DNA of 64,000 nt from positions 2,480,001-2,544,000 of the forward strand of contig NZ_CP159835.1 in NCBI RefSeq assembly GCF_047731265.1. Direction: 5' to 3'. This DNA comes from Patiriisocius sp047731265 (lineage in GTDB: Bacteria; Bacteroidota; Bacteroidia; Flavobacteriales; Flavobacteriaceae). The notes under the pieces are model-generated. The model ran no database searches. It was not told the DNA's origin and worked only from the letters and a program-made list of their open reading frames with translations. Below, one piece after another: positions 17,248 through 27,095 of this stretch. Position numbers and translations under genes: made by a program. Position 1 is the stretch's first letter, and the number at the start of each line of letters is the position of its first letter.

Positions 17248-17799
17248 ATGACAAACACAACTTCACGCAGGTCGTTTATGCAGAAAACTGCAATAGCGAC
17301 CACGGGTTTAGCATTTTTATCTCCTTCTATTGTAAGCGCATTTACAAACAACTGTCCCTATGAAGGTTACAATCCTTATGCGGATACAAAAACAGATTTT
17401 CGAACGGTAACTTTAGGAGAACACGTGCGCGTTAAAGGCACTATTTACAACAAAAAAAGCCTCATTCCTATTGCCGATGCGACTGTTGAGGTTTGGCACC
17501 TCTCACCAAATTCAACCAAATTTAGACATCGGGGAAAATTAAAAACCAACGAAGACGGAACCTATAATTTTATCACAGATTTGCCAAATAAGGAAAATGC
17601 GAAAATGCGTAGGATTTATTTTAAAGTAAGTCATAAAAATACTTCCTATTTTACCGAATTATTATTGGTGCCAATTACATCTTCGGCCTATATTACTTCA
17701 AAACATTGGGAAGAAAATCAGGAATTAGGCGAAAAAGTATTGCCTGTGAGTAAAAAATTATTGAACACAACAACTATCAATTTTAACGTATCAATTTAA
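17248..17799 (+). CDS. Tat-exported intradiol dioxygenase-like protein
   Basis: A 183-aa protein with a twin-arginine signal (SRRSFMQKTAIATTGLAFLS) ending near residue 32. The mature part matches the beta-sandwich core of intradiol ring-cleavage dioxygenases: VKGTIYNKKSLIPIADATVE, VWHLSPNSTKFRHRGKLKT and DGTYNFITDLP. The usual ending with the histidine pair PAHIHF is changed to RRIYFKVSH, so at least part of the Fe(III) ligand set seems absent. It may be non-catalytic or use other ligands. The tail-collar gene follows 19 bases downstream, so they may share a transcript. Confidence 0.7.
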   Translation: MTNTTSRRSFMQKTAIATTGLAFLSPSIVSAFTNNCPYEGYNPYADTKTDFRTVTLGEHVRVKGTIYNKKSLIPIADATVEVWHLSPNSTKFRHRGKLKTNEDGTYNFITDLPNKENAKMRRIYFKVSHKNTSYFTELLLVPITSSAYITSKHWEENQELGEKVLPVSKKLLNTTTINFNVSI

Positions 17800-17818
17800 C
17801 CAACTAAATTAATTTATT

Positions 17819-18376
17819 ATGGAACCATTTATAGGACAAATTATTATGTTTGCAGGTAATTTCGCCCCAAGAAGTTGGGCTTTTTGCAACGGTCAACTAT
17901 TGTCAATTAGTCAAAACACTGCTTTATTTTCAATACTAGGAACGACCTATGGCGGGGACGGACAGACAACATTTGCCTTGCCAGATTTAAGAGGTAGAGT
18001 TCCCATTAGTCCAGGAATTGGACCGGGACTTCCATCATACAATTTAGGTCAACGTTCAGGTCAGGCTAATGTAACTTTAACTGTAAACAATATGCCAAAT
18101 CATAACCACCCTGCGACTACAAATACAACAACTCAAATAGAAGTCAACACAGATTCAGGAGAGGAAGTAACCCCAAGCGGGCAATATATAGCCGAACATG
18201 GGGACGATGCGTTTAGCGGCACTGCGACGAGTGGTGAAACTTTAGCAGGTGCAACTTCTACCTCTAGCACAACAGTAGGTGCAAATGGAGGTGGTCAAAG
18301 CTTTAATAACATGCCACCGTATTTAGCGGTTAATTATATCATCGCATTGTTCGGTACTTTTCCTTCAAGAAATTAA
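17819..18376 (+). CDS. Phage tail collar domain protein (microcystin-dependent-like)
   Basis: A 185-aa protein. EPFIGQIIMFAGNFAPRSWA, FCNGQLLSISQNTALFSILG, TTYGGDGQTTFALPDLRGR and the C-terminal NNMPPYLAVNYIIALFG are the collar-domain signature of the MdpB type found in many bacteria outside phages. A Thr/Ser/Gly-rich middle carries the variable part. The role is unknown; related proteins occur next to secreted or surface proteins. No other phage gene is near, so this is not a prophage marker. There is no signal peptide. Confidence 0.85.
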   Translation: MEPFIGQIIMFAGNFAPRSWAFCNGQLLSISQNTALFSILGTTYGGDGQTTFALPDLRGRVPISPGIGPGLPSYNLGQRSGQANVTLTVNNMPNHNHPATTNTTTQIEVNTDSGEEVTPSGQYIAEHGDDAFSGTATSGETLAGATSTSSTTVGANGGGQSFNNMPPYLAVNYIIALFGTFPSRN

Positions 18377-18771
18377 AATTTGTAAATTTTAAAATAGGTG
18401 TTTGAAAATACAATATTGATGCATCCAAGTTCTAAATAGTAGCAGGAAGAAATTATCAAGTCAAAAACTCATTTTGTTGAAATGTGAAAAAAAAATAAGA
18501 AGAGAAAAGAGTGGTTAACAGCCTAAGTATTTCATATTAAAGAGTTGGGTAAGGATCTTTTTAAACCGGAACTACCCTAAGAATTATTTAAACCTAGCAA
18601 TAGGATGACTATATAATTTAAAATACATCGAGAATTAAAAATACAGCTCTTTATGAGTAGTTTCTTAATTCTATAGTCCAAAACGAAAATACGCAGCGTT
18701 AGGTATTTTTAAAAAGAGAATTAAGTAGCAATATTTAGCGGTAATAATCAACTAACACCAGCACAATTATT
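18377..18771. other. 395-base gene-free stretch before the first large surface gene
   Basis: No coding frame with recognisable content was found on either strand. The region is AT-rich with several A runs. It must hold the promoter of the 2739-aa gene, but no clear TAnnTTTG box was identified. Confidence 0.5.
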
Positions 18772-21700
18772 ATGAACCAATCACTACTAAAAGTCGCATC
18801 CAGTCTTATGAAAAATTGGATGAAAACATTCGTTTTTACACTTTGTCTACTTTTTTCTCAAAGTATTATTCATGCTGCGGATATTAGCGTACCTGCAGAT
18901 CAAGCGACGATTCAGGCAGCAGTGAATGCTGCTGTTGCGAACGATGTGATTATCGTAGCAGATGGCACCTATACTGAATCTGTAGATGTTGGTATGGCAG
19001 CTGGTAACATTACCATTCGCGCAGCGAATATAGGAATGGCAACGGTTAACGGTGGAACAGCTCCTGCTTTTTTTGCCTCTGGCCATATTGGCGATATTAC
19101 AATCGTTGGGTTTGAGCTCCGGTCTACATTAAATCAAAGTGATGGTGGCGTTATCAATGTGACAAATTTAACTGGCTGGCTTACCGTAAGAAATAATACT
19201 TTTTCTACGGGTTCACAATTTTTTACGATTGGGATAAACCATATCACTAATGCCGCGGGTGTGTCCACGCAAACGACTATTTTAGACAATAGCTTTGGCG
19301 CCTTTGAAAACCATGATTTTATACATATAGAAGCTGGGGAAAATGGAGTTGGCGGGGATGCTGATATTTTAGTGGATGGCAATACAAATACCAGTGTAAT
19401 TGAAAATGATGCTGTTTTTATTGGTCTCGAATCAAGTAATACAACGGCTATTGTAGTGGTTACCAATAACACTTTTGGTGGTTGGGCCGGGTCCGGAAAC
19501 GGAATAGATTTATTTATAGGAGGCGGGAGTACACCACCCACTAACCTAGAAGCTCATTTTTTGATCCAGAACAATATATTTAACAATGTCGATGGTGACG
19601 CCATTCTAATTAATTTTGATGGAATAGGCACGAAAATTTTTGGAACCATTGACACAAACACTATCACAGGCGATGGCGTAAATACAGAGGATGGAATTTC
19701 TTTTGATGATGACTCTAGTGGAGATGGTATAGAGGCAACCGTGTTTGTTACCAATAATAATATTTCGGATATTACCGACAATGGGATTCGTTACCGTCCC
19801 TTTAATGATGATCCGGGTATACATACCATAAATATGGTGATTGACGGTAACACCATTCATAATCCTAATAGTGACAGTAGTCCTTTAGGTGGTGAAGAAG
19901 CTGGAATCAATATTTCAGATGATTCTGGTGGTGACGATGAGAGATATGTGATAAATGTAGAAATAACGAACAATACTTTTACAAGCCTAAATGCAGTTAC
20001 CGCTTGTATTTTGATTGAAAGACCTACTTCCACAACAGCAGGTACCGCAGTGATCAATTATACCGAATCTGGGAATACAGGGTGCATCGCTATCGTAAGA
20101 GGAACACCCACCGCAGTAGCAGATCCAGTTGCAAACAGCTTAGCCTTATCAAGCATTGGTAACTTTATATGGAACGATCAAAACGGAAACGGAGTCCAAG
20201 ATGGAGGAGAACTAGGAATTCCAGGAGTACCCATTAATTTTACAAATGGTAGCCTAGGAGGAAATACTGCGACCAATGGGAGTGGTGCCTATTTTATACC
20301 GGCACTTACTGCAGGAAGTTACACACTCACAATAACTCCAACGACAGAATTTTCATCTTTTACCATACAAGATGCTGGTGGCAATGATGGTTTAGACAGT
20401 GATTTTGATGCTGGAACTGGAGAAGCTTCTGTTGTCTTAGCAGCAGGTGCAGACAATTTTACGATTGATGCAGGATTGACGGCTATACCTCCATTTGTTT
20501 GCCCAACCGTGGGCGCCGTATCAGCTTCAGAGACCTTAGTGTGTGTGCTGGATACTTTTAATACGACCGCAACTGGATTAGCAACTATGGCTAGTGCAAA
20601 CAATGGTGAACAAGACTTCGGAATTCAATTTGTAGCGTTCACAGCTACACCAGCAAATCCTTATACAGGAGGTATGGGTCTTGGTACCGTTGCATCTGGA
20701 AGTCTTACAGGTGGAGGCACAATCGCTTCATTAACAGGAGTAACCATCGCAATGGCAGGAACCTATGAGATCTATGCGATTCTTTCACCCGCACCAACAG
20801 AACCAACGTGCCGACCAGCTGTAATGACCTCCATTACGGTAAATATCCAACCAACAGCTACATTTACAGCCTTTGCAGATTTATGTGTTAATGCTGGAAC
20901 CCAAACAGGCCTTGGCGGAGGAATTTCCCCAGGAGGTGTATACTCAGGAACAGGTGTTACCGATGATGGTAATGGAATGACTTATAGTTTTGACCCTGCA
21001 GCAGCGGGCGTTGGAGTTCATACTTTGATGTATACATTAGGAGTTGCAGGATGTACAGATACAGCGATGGATGATGTAGTAGTCTTTGCACTTCCAACGG
21101 TACTATTTACGGCTCCAGTCGATCTATGTCTCGATGCCGGTAATCAAACTAACCAAACTGGTGGTTCACCAACAGGAGGCCTTTATTCAGGACCTGGTGT
21201 TACAGATACTGGAGACGGAATTAATTACTCATTCAATCCGGCATTAGCTGGAGTAGGTCTACACGTATTGACCTATACTGTTAGTGACTCAAATGGGTGT
21301 ATAGGTTTTGCAGCGGATAATGTAGAAGTTTTTGCACTACCCTCTGTAACATATATAGCTCCGGCAGATCTTTGTGTTGATGCAGGTGTGCAATCTGGTC
21401 TTGGGGGAGGAACTCCAACATTAGGTGTCTATTCCGGAACTGGCGTTACCTATGATGCTAATGGAATAACCTATAGTTTTGATCCAGCAGCAGCGGGCGT
21501 TGGAGTTCATACTATTACCTACGAATTTAGTGATATTAATGGATGTCTTGGAAGGGCAACAGACGATGTAGAAGTTTTTGCATTACCCGTTGTAACATTT
21601 ACAGCTCCAACTGATCTTTGTTTAGACTCAGGTGTGCAAACCGGTCTTGTCGGAGGAACTTCCCTAGGAGGTGTGTACTCAGGAACAGGTGTTACCGATG

Positions 21701-24700
21701 ATGGCAATGGAATGACTTATAGTTTTGACCCAGCAGCAGCGGGCGTTGGAGTTCATACTTTGATGTATACATTAGGAATTGCAGGATGTACAGATACTGC
21801 CTCAGACGATGTGGAAGTATTTGCATTACCCGTTGTAACATTTACCGCCCTGACAGATGTATGCATCGATGCAGGTGTGCAAACCAGTCTTGGTGGTGCT
21901 ACGCCAGCAGGAGGTATTTATTCTGGATCTGGCGTTACCGATGATGGTAACGGAATGACCTATAGCTTTGATCCAGCTACTGCAGGTGTTGGAATACATA
22001 TAATGACATATACTTTTACGGATGGTAATGGATGTTCAGGTTCTGCAACCGATAATGTAGAAGTCTTTGCACTTCCAACAGTTACATATACAGCTCCGGC
22101 AGATCTTTGTGTTGATGCAGGAGTGCAGGCTGGTCTTGGTGGCGCTACGCCAGCAGGCGGAGTTTATTCTGGAACTGGCGTTACCGACGATGCAAACGGA
22201 ATGACCTATAGCTTTGACTTAGCAGCAGCGGGCGTTGGAGTTCATACTATTACCTACGAATTTAGTGATATTAATGGATGTCTTGGAAGGGCAACAGACG
22301 ATGTAGAAGTATTTGCTTTACCGACAGTCACATTTACAGCTTCAGCAGATCTATGTATTGATGCTGGAGTGCAAACTGGTCTTGGCGGAGGAACTTCTCC
22401 AGGAGGTGTTTACTCAGGAACAGGTGTTACCGATAATGGGAATGGAATGACTTATAGTTTTGACCCAGCAGCAGCGGGCGTTGGAGTTCATACTTTGATG
22501 TATACATTAGGAATTGCAGGATGTACAGATGCTGCCTCAGACGATGTGGAAGTATTTGCATTACCCGTTGTAACATTTACCGCCCTGACAGATTTATGCA
22601 TCGATGCAGGTGTGCAAACCAGTCTTGGTGGTGCTACGCCAGCAGGAGGTATTTATTCTGGATCTGGCGTTACCGATGATGGTAACGGAATGACCTATAG
22701 CTTTGATCCAGCTACTGCAGGTCTTGGAATACATATAATGACATATACTTTTACGGATGGTAATGGATGTACAAGTTCAGCATCAGATAACGTTGAAGTC
22801 TTTGTAATACCTACTGTAACATATACAGCTCCGGCAGATCTTTGTATTGATGCAGGAGTGCAAGCTGGTCTTGGTGGCGCTACGCCAGCAGGCGGAGTTT
22901 ATTCTGGAACTGGCGTTACCGACGATGCAAACGGAATGACCTATAGCTTTGACCCAGCAGCAGCTGGAGTAGGAACACATACTATTACCTACGAATTTAG
23001 TGATATTAATGGATGTCTAGGAAGGGCAACAGACGATGTAGAAGTATTTGCTTTACCGACAGTCACATTTATAGCTCCAGCAGATCTTTGTGTCGACGCA
23101 GGTGTGCAAACTGGTCTTGGCGGAGGAACTTCTCCAGGAGGTGTTTACTCAGGAACAGGTGTTACCGATGATGGCAATGGAATGACTTATAGTTTTGACC
23201 CAGCAGCATCGGGTGTTGGAGTTCATACTTTGATGTATACATTAGGAATTGCAGGATGTACAGATGCTACCTCAGACGATGTGGAAGTATTTGCATTACC
23301 CGTTGTAACATTTACCGCCCTGACAGATTTATGTATCGATGCAGGCGTACAATCAGGACTTGGAGGCACGACACCAACAGGAGGGATCTACTCAGGATCT
23401 GGCGTTAACGATGATGGAGACGGAATGACCTATAGTTTTGATCCAGCTACTGCAGGTGTTGGAATACATATAATGACATATACTTTTACGGATGGTAATG
23501 GATGTACAAGTTCAGCATCAGATAACGTTGAAGTCTTTGCACTCCCAACAGTTACATATACAGCTCCGGTAGATCTTTGTGTTGATGCAGGAGTGCAAGC
23601 TGGTCTTGGTGGCGCTACGCCAGCAAGCGGAGTTTATTCTGGAACTGGCGTTACCGACGATGCAAACGGAATGACCTATAGCTTTGACCCAGCAGCAGCT
23701 GGAGTAGGAACACATACCATAACCTATGATTATACAGATGCAAATAGTTGTTCAGGTTCTGCAACCGATAATGTAGCAGTCTTTGCACTTCCAACAGTAG
23801 TATTTACGGCTCCGGCCGATCTATGTATCACTGCAGGCGTACAAGCTGGTTTAAGTGGTGGCTCTCCAACAGGAGGTGTCTACTCTGGTGCAGGTGTTAC
23901 CGATAATGGCAATGGAATGACCTATAGTTTTGACCCTGCAGCAGCAGGCGCTGGTACTCATACAATAACATATACTTTTGAGGATGGCAATGGATGTTCA
24001 AGTTCAGCATCAGACGATGTAGAAGTATTTACTACACCAGTAGTAGCTTTTACGGCTCCGGCAGATGTATGTGTTGACGCAGGAGTTCAGACAGGCTTAG
24101 GCGGAGGACTCGCTTCTGGCGGTGTTTATTCTGGACCCGGTGTTACCGATGATGGCAATGGAATGACCTATAGTTTTGATCCTGTAGCAGCTGGCGTTGG
24201 AATACACTCCATAACCTATACCTTGAATGATTCAGGATGCATAGGCACTGCAATGGATACTATAGAAGTATTTGATCTTCCAGTAGTAGCGTTTACCGCA
24301 CCAGCAGATATCTGTATCACTGAAGGTGTACAAGCTGGTCTCGGGGGAGGAACTCCAACAGGCGGAGTATATTCTGGAACAGGCGTTACCGATGATGCAA
24401 ACGGAATGACCTATAGCTTTGACCCAACAGCAGCAGGCATTGGGCCAAATACCATTAGCTACACTTTTACAAATGGAAATGGATGTACAAATTCAGCTTC
24501 TGATGATGTGGAAGTACTTGCCTTACCAATAGTAACCTTTACAGCCCCTGCAGATCTTTGTGTTAATGCAGGTGTTCAAACTGGTTTAAGTGGTGGCTCT
24601 CCAACAGGAGGTGTGTACTCAGGAACAGGTGTTACCGATGGCGGTGATGGAATGACCTATAGTTTTGATCCTGCAGTTGCAGGAGTAGGAACTCAAAGTA

Positions 24701-26991
24701 TAAGCTATACCGCGGGAGCTGTAGGCTGCACAAATACAGCAGCTGATACGGTTCAAGTATTTGGTTCTTCAATAGTAACTTTTAACGCACCGGCAGATCT
24801 ATGCATCGATGCAGGTGTTCAAACGGGTCTTGGTGGTGCTTTGCCAACAGGAGGAACGTATTATGGACCTGGTGTTAGCGATGATGGCAATGGGATGACC
24901 TATAGTTTTGACCCAGCAGTAGCTGGTGCAGGAGTACAAACATTGGTATACCTTGTTGGAAACATAGGTTGTTTAAGTACAGGAAATGATACGGTGGAGG
25001 TCTTTGATGCACCAACGGTCACCTTTGTAGCGCCTACTCCAAATATTTGTGTGCTCGATGTGGTTGTAACTGGCCTAGGCGGTGGAACTCCAACGGGTGG
25101 TATCTATTCTGGAATAGGTGTTAGTGATGATGGCAATGGGATGACCTTTAGCTTTGATCCAACAGCCTCTGCCCCAGTGGGAGGAAACATTCCCGTGACC
25201 TATACCTATGCCGATACGAATGGCTGTTCTAATGACACCACCGAAAACATCTTTGTTAATGATGCTATGAATTGTGATGCTTGTCAAGCCACAGCTACCT
25301 TTGGCGCTGCGGGTTGGGGTGCAGTGATGCCCAGTATTGACAACCTAGTACTCATCGAAGCAGATTATGATACGGCGCTCTTAGGTTCTTTTGAAGCCTG
25401 TAAGTTGATCGTAAATCCAGGAGCAACCCTTCGTGTTAATGCGGGGGATTATATCTTGGTAAATACAGATATTACCGTATCTGTGACGGGAAGTTTACTA
25501 GTAGAACACACCGGAAGTGTGGTACAAGTAGAAGACAGTGCGATGGTTACCAACGATGGTACCATCAACGTCAATGTGACCACCCCAGAGGTAGCTCCTA
25601 GAGACTTTATCCTCTCTGGTAGCCCAATGACTATGGAAATGCGCAATGGGGTTTATAACAACTCTTTTAGAGTCGTAAAACATTTAACGGCAGCGTTTGA
25701 TCCAGACCCAGCTGTGGATGCTTTCTATATGCCTAATGTCGTGGCCAACTTTGTGGATGTTGATTTTAATGACTGGATGTTCCATACAGGAATCATCAAC
25801 CCTGGTGAAGGATATTTTGTATATCCACAAGCTAACTTAGCCGACGGAAATTCAACCTATGACTTAGTCTATGAGCAAGGAACCTTAAACAACGGAGTTA
25901 TTACCTATGCAATGGAGTTTAACGGCGATGCGAATTCGAGTCCCTCTATGTTAGCCAACCCATATCCGTCTGCCATTGATGCCTCCCTATTTTTAAATGC
26001 AAACCCTGAGATTGATGAAGTATATTTCTGGGAGCATATTACCGAGCCAGGGGCATTCCCAGGAGGAAATATAACTACTGAAAACTTCTCGATGGAAGAC
26101 ATCTCGATGTACAACCTCTCTGGAGGTATTGGAGCAGGAACACCCGCAACCAATGGGAGTACAACTCCCAATGGTATGATCGCTACCTCGCAAGGCTTTG
26201 GTGTAAAAGCGAGTGCAATGGGAACCGCTACCTTTAACAATGCAATGCGGGTAACCACTGGGAACAACACCCTAAGGAATACTGTATCAGAGGGCAACAA
26301 AATCTGGTTACAGCTAGAAAATGCGCAATACAGTCTCAGCAGTGAAGTATTAATTGCCTTTATGCCAATGGCAACAGAAAGCTATGATTCAGGATATGAT
26401 AGCCATCAGATTGGTAGCCTTGTATCGCTATACTCGCATTTACCAGACAATACGATGTCTTTAGGAATTCAAGGTAGAGAAGTCTTTAATAAGGAGATAC
26501 AAATCCCAATGGGATATGCTTCTCAAATAGACGAGACTACCACCTTTAAAATTACCATTAAGCAACTAGAAGGAGTCGACATTGAAAACGCAACCGTATA
26601 TCTAATAGATAAGGCTACAAGAACCATTACCAACCTTACTAAAGAAGGGGCCTATAAATTTAGAAGTCGAAAAGGAAACTTCCCAAATAGGTTTACACTT
26701 CAGTTTATGGCCTATGATAGATTTGGAAGAATACTAGGAGATGATGCTGCTGCTATTGCCGCCATTTCTGTAGTGCCTAATCCTACCGATGGACTGTTGT
26801 TTATCAACTCCCCTAATTCAATAATCAATACCATTACCCTTACAGATATGAGAGGAAGGCTCGTGCGAAACCTAAAGAATATTGACGGGTTGAACTCCAC
26901 CATCGATATCTCGGTATTAGATAGCGCTGTGTATTTCCTAAAAATTGAAACCGAAAAAGGAACCTTGGTCAGAAAGGTTATGAAGGAATAG
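18772..26991 (+). CDS. Giant T9SS surface protein 1, with beta-helix and 18 Ig-like repeats
   Basis: A 2739-aa secreted protein. A signal peptide (TFVFTLCLLFSQSIIHAA) ends near residue 36. Residues about 37-450 look like a right-handed parallel beta-helix (repeated NNTF, DGNT and NNIF turns after PADQATIQAAV). Residues about 460-570 form an SdrD B-like domain (SIGNFIWNDQNGNGVQDGGE). Residues about 695-2160 hold 18 repeats of about 82 aa, each starting near ADLC and ending near NGC...VEVF, with two cysteines per repeat. Residues 2238-2739 are a module shared with two other genes and end in a type A sorting domain (VVPNPTDGLLFINS). It is probably exported by T9SS and anchored outside the cell. 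An adhesin or gliding role is an inference. Confidence 0.85.
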   Translation: MNQSLLKVASSLMKNWMKTFVFTLCLLFSQSIIHAADISVPADQATIQAAVNAAVANDVIIVADGTYTESVDVGMAAGNITIRAANIGMATVNGGTAPAFFASGHIGDITIVGFELRSTLNQSDGGVINVTNLTGWLTVRNNTFSTGSQFFTIGINHITNAAGVSTQTTILDNSFGAFENHDFIHIEAGENGVGGDADILVDGNTNTSVIENDAVFIGLESSNTTAIVVVTNNTFGGWAGSGNGIDLFIGGGSTPPTNLEAHFLIQNNIFNNVDGDAILINFDGIGTKIFGTIDTNTITGDGVNTEDGISFDDDSSGDGIEATVFVTNNNISDITDNGIRYRPFNDDPGIHTINMVIDGNTIHNPNSDSSPLGGEEAGINISDDSGGDDERYVINVEITNNTFTSLNAVTACILIERPTSTTAGTAVINYTESGNTGCIAIVRGTPTAVADPVANSLALSSIGNFIWNDQNGNGVQDGGELGIPGVPINFTNGSLGGNTATNGSGAYFIPALTAGSYTLTITPTTEFSSFTIQDAGGNDGLDSDFDAGTGEASVVLAAGADNFTIDAGLTAIPPFVCPTVGAVSASETLVCVLDTFNTTATGLATMASANNGEQDFGIQFVAFTATPANPYTGGMGLGTVASGSLTGGGTIASLTGVTIAMAGTYEIYAILSPAPTEPTCRPAVMTSITVNIQPTATFTAFADLCVNAGTQTGLGGGISPGGVYSGTGVTDDGNGMTYSFDPAAAGVGVHTLMYTLGVAGCTDTAMDDVVVFALPTVLFTAPVDLCLDAGNQTNQTGGSPTGGLYSGPGVTDTGDGINYSFNPALAGVGLHVLTYTVSDSNGCIGFAADNVEVFALPSVTYIAPADLCVDAGVQSGLGGGTPTLGVYSGTGVTYDANGITYSFDPAAAGVGVHTITYEFSDINGCLGRATDDVEVFALPVVTFTAPTDLCLDSGVQTGLVGGTSLGGVYSGTGVTDDGNGMTYSFDPAAAGVGVHTLMYTLGIAGCTDTASDDVEVFALPVVTFTALTDVCIDAGVQTSLGGATPAGGIYSGSGVTDDGNGMTYSFDPATAGVGIHIMTYTFTDGNGCSGSATDNVEVFALPTVTYTAPADLCVDAGVQAGLGGATPAGGVYSGTGVTDDANGMTYSFDLAAAGVGVHTITYEFSDINGCLGRATDDVEVFALPTVTFTASADLCIDAGVQTGLGGGTSPGGVYSGTGVTDNGNGMTYSFDPAAAGVGVHTLMYTLGIAGCTDAASDDVEVFALPVVTFTALTDLCIDAGVQTSLGGATPAGGIYSGSGVTDDGNGMTYSFDPATAGLGIHIMTYTFTDGNGCTSSASDNVEVFVIPTVTYTAPADLCIDAGVQAGLGGATPAGGVYSGTGVTDDANGMTYSFDPAAAGVGTHTITYEFSDINGCLGRATDDVEVFALPTVTFIAPADLCVDAGVQTGLGGGTSPGGVYSGTGVTDDGNGMTYSFDPAASGVGVHTLMYTLGIAGCTDATSDDVEVFALPVVTFTALTDLCIDAGVQSGLGGTTPTGGIYSGSGVNDDGDGMTYSFDPATAGVGIHIMTYTFTDGNGCTSSASDNVEVFALPTVTYTAPVDLCVDAGVQAGLGGATPASGVYSGTGVTDDANGMTYSFDPAAAGVGTHTITYDYTDANSCSGSATDNVAVFALPTVVFTAPADLCITAGVQAGLSGGSPTGGVYSGAGVTDNGNGMTYSFDPAAAGAGTHTITYTFEDGNGCSSSASDDVEVFTTPVVAFTAPADVCVDAGVQTGLGGGLASGGVYSGPGVTDDGNGMTYSFDPVAAGVGIHSITYTLNDSGCIGTAMDTIEVFDLPVVAFTAPADICITEGVQAGLGGGTPTGGVYSGTGVTDDANGMTYSFDPTAAGIGPNTISYTFTNGNGCTNSASDDVEVLALPIVTFTAPADLCVNAGVQTGLSGGSPTGGVYSGTGVTDGGDGMTYSFDPAVAGVGTQSISYTAGAVGCTNTAADTVQVFGSSIVTFNAPADLCIDAGVQTGLGGALPTGGTYYGPGVSDDGNGMTYSFDPAVAGAGVQTLVYLVGNIGCLSTGNDTVEVFDAPTVTFVAPTPNICVLDVVVTGLGGGTPTGGIYSGIGVSDDGNGMTFSFDPTASAPVGGNIPVTYTYADTNGCSNDTTENIFVNDAMNCDACQATATFGAAGWGAVMPSIDNLVLIEADYDTALLGSFEACKLIVNPGATLRVNAGDYILVNTDITVSVTGSLLVEHTGSVVQVEDSAMVTNDGTINVNVTTPEVAPRDFILSGSPMTMEMRNGVYNNSFRVVKHLTAAFDPDPAVDAFYMPNVVANFVDVDFNDWMFHTGIINPGEGYFVYPQANLADGNSTYDLVYEQGTLNNGVITYAMEFNGDANSSPSMLANPYPSAIDASLFLNANPEIDEVYFWEHITEPGAFPGGNITTENFSMEDISMYNLSGGIGAGTPATNGSTTPNGMIATSQGFGVKASAMGTATFNNAMRVTTGNNTLRNTVSEGNKIWLQLENAQYSLSSEVLIAFMPMATESYDSGYDSHQIGSLVSLYSHLPDNTMSLGIQGREVFNKEIQIPMGYASQIDETTTFKITIKQLEGVDIENATVYLIDKATRTITNLTKEGAYKFRSRKGNFPNRFTLQFMAYDRFGRILGDDAAAIAAISVVPNPTDGLLFINSPNSIINTITLTDMRGRLVRNLKNIDGLNSTIDISVLDSAVYFLKIETEKGTLVRKVMKE
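21595..23799 (+). repeat. Three tandem 735-bp higher-order repeats in gene 1
   Basis: Each unit is 735 bp (245 aa) and made of three different Ig-like repeats in fixed order (with LGIAGCTD, then IHIMTYTF, then an AGLGGATP repeat that ends GCLGRATDD in units 1 and 2 and NSCSGSATD in unit 3). Units begin at 21595, 22330 and 23065. The marker TTACCCGTTG recurs at 21826, 22561 and 23296, exactly 735 apart. Units are much more alike than the neighbouring single repeats, which indicates recent tandem duplication of three-domain blocks. Confidence 0.85.
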
Positions 26992-27057
26992 TTTCAAGCA
27001 AAATAATTTAAAGATTAAAAAGCCGCTTTCAGTTTTAATGTGGAAAGCGGTGTTTTT
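21608..27057 (+). repeat. Long block shared with gene 2 (copy 1)
   Basis: This block matches 35631-39612. From about 23800 to the stop the offset is a constant 12555 bases without indels. Upstream the offset steps by 735 twice because gene 1 has two more higher-order units. The match continues past the stop codon into the terminator stem. Confidence 0.85.
25485..26991 (+). repeat. T9SS C-terminal module, copy 1 of 3
   Basis: This 1507-base segment encodes the last 502 residues and is nearly identical to 38040-39546 and 43507-45013 with no indels. Visible differences are a few substitutions, such as VKASAMGTATF here against VKANVMGTAIF and VKANATGTAIF. Confidence 0.9.
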
Positions 27058-27059
27058 TA
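27021..27059 (+). terminator. Terminator of giant gene 1
   Basis: CCGCTTTC (27023-27030) pairs with GAAAGCGG (27043-27050), followed by a T run. The left arm and its flank are identical to those behind gene 2, but the loop differs. Confidence 0.8.
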
Positions 27060-27095
27060 ATCTTAGATATATAAAAAACACATCCTTATATTATT

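Noticed and set aside
17819..18376. Tail-collar protein as a sign of a prophage
   Set aside because: No other phage gene is near, and this MdpB-like type is common on bacterial chromosomes.
20865..25260. Regular tandem repeats that might suggest a CRISPR or satellite array
   Set aside because: The repeats are in one open reading frame, are about 246 bp long and encode Ig-like domains, so they are protein repeats.
18847..26903. Many minus-strand open frames inside giant gene 1 (and the same in genes 2 and 3)
   Set aside because: They are shadows of the biased codon use of the plus-strand repeats, recur at the same repeat offsets and lack any recognised domain.
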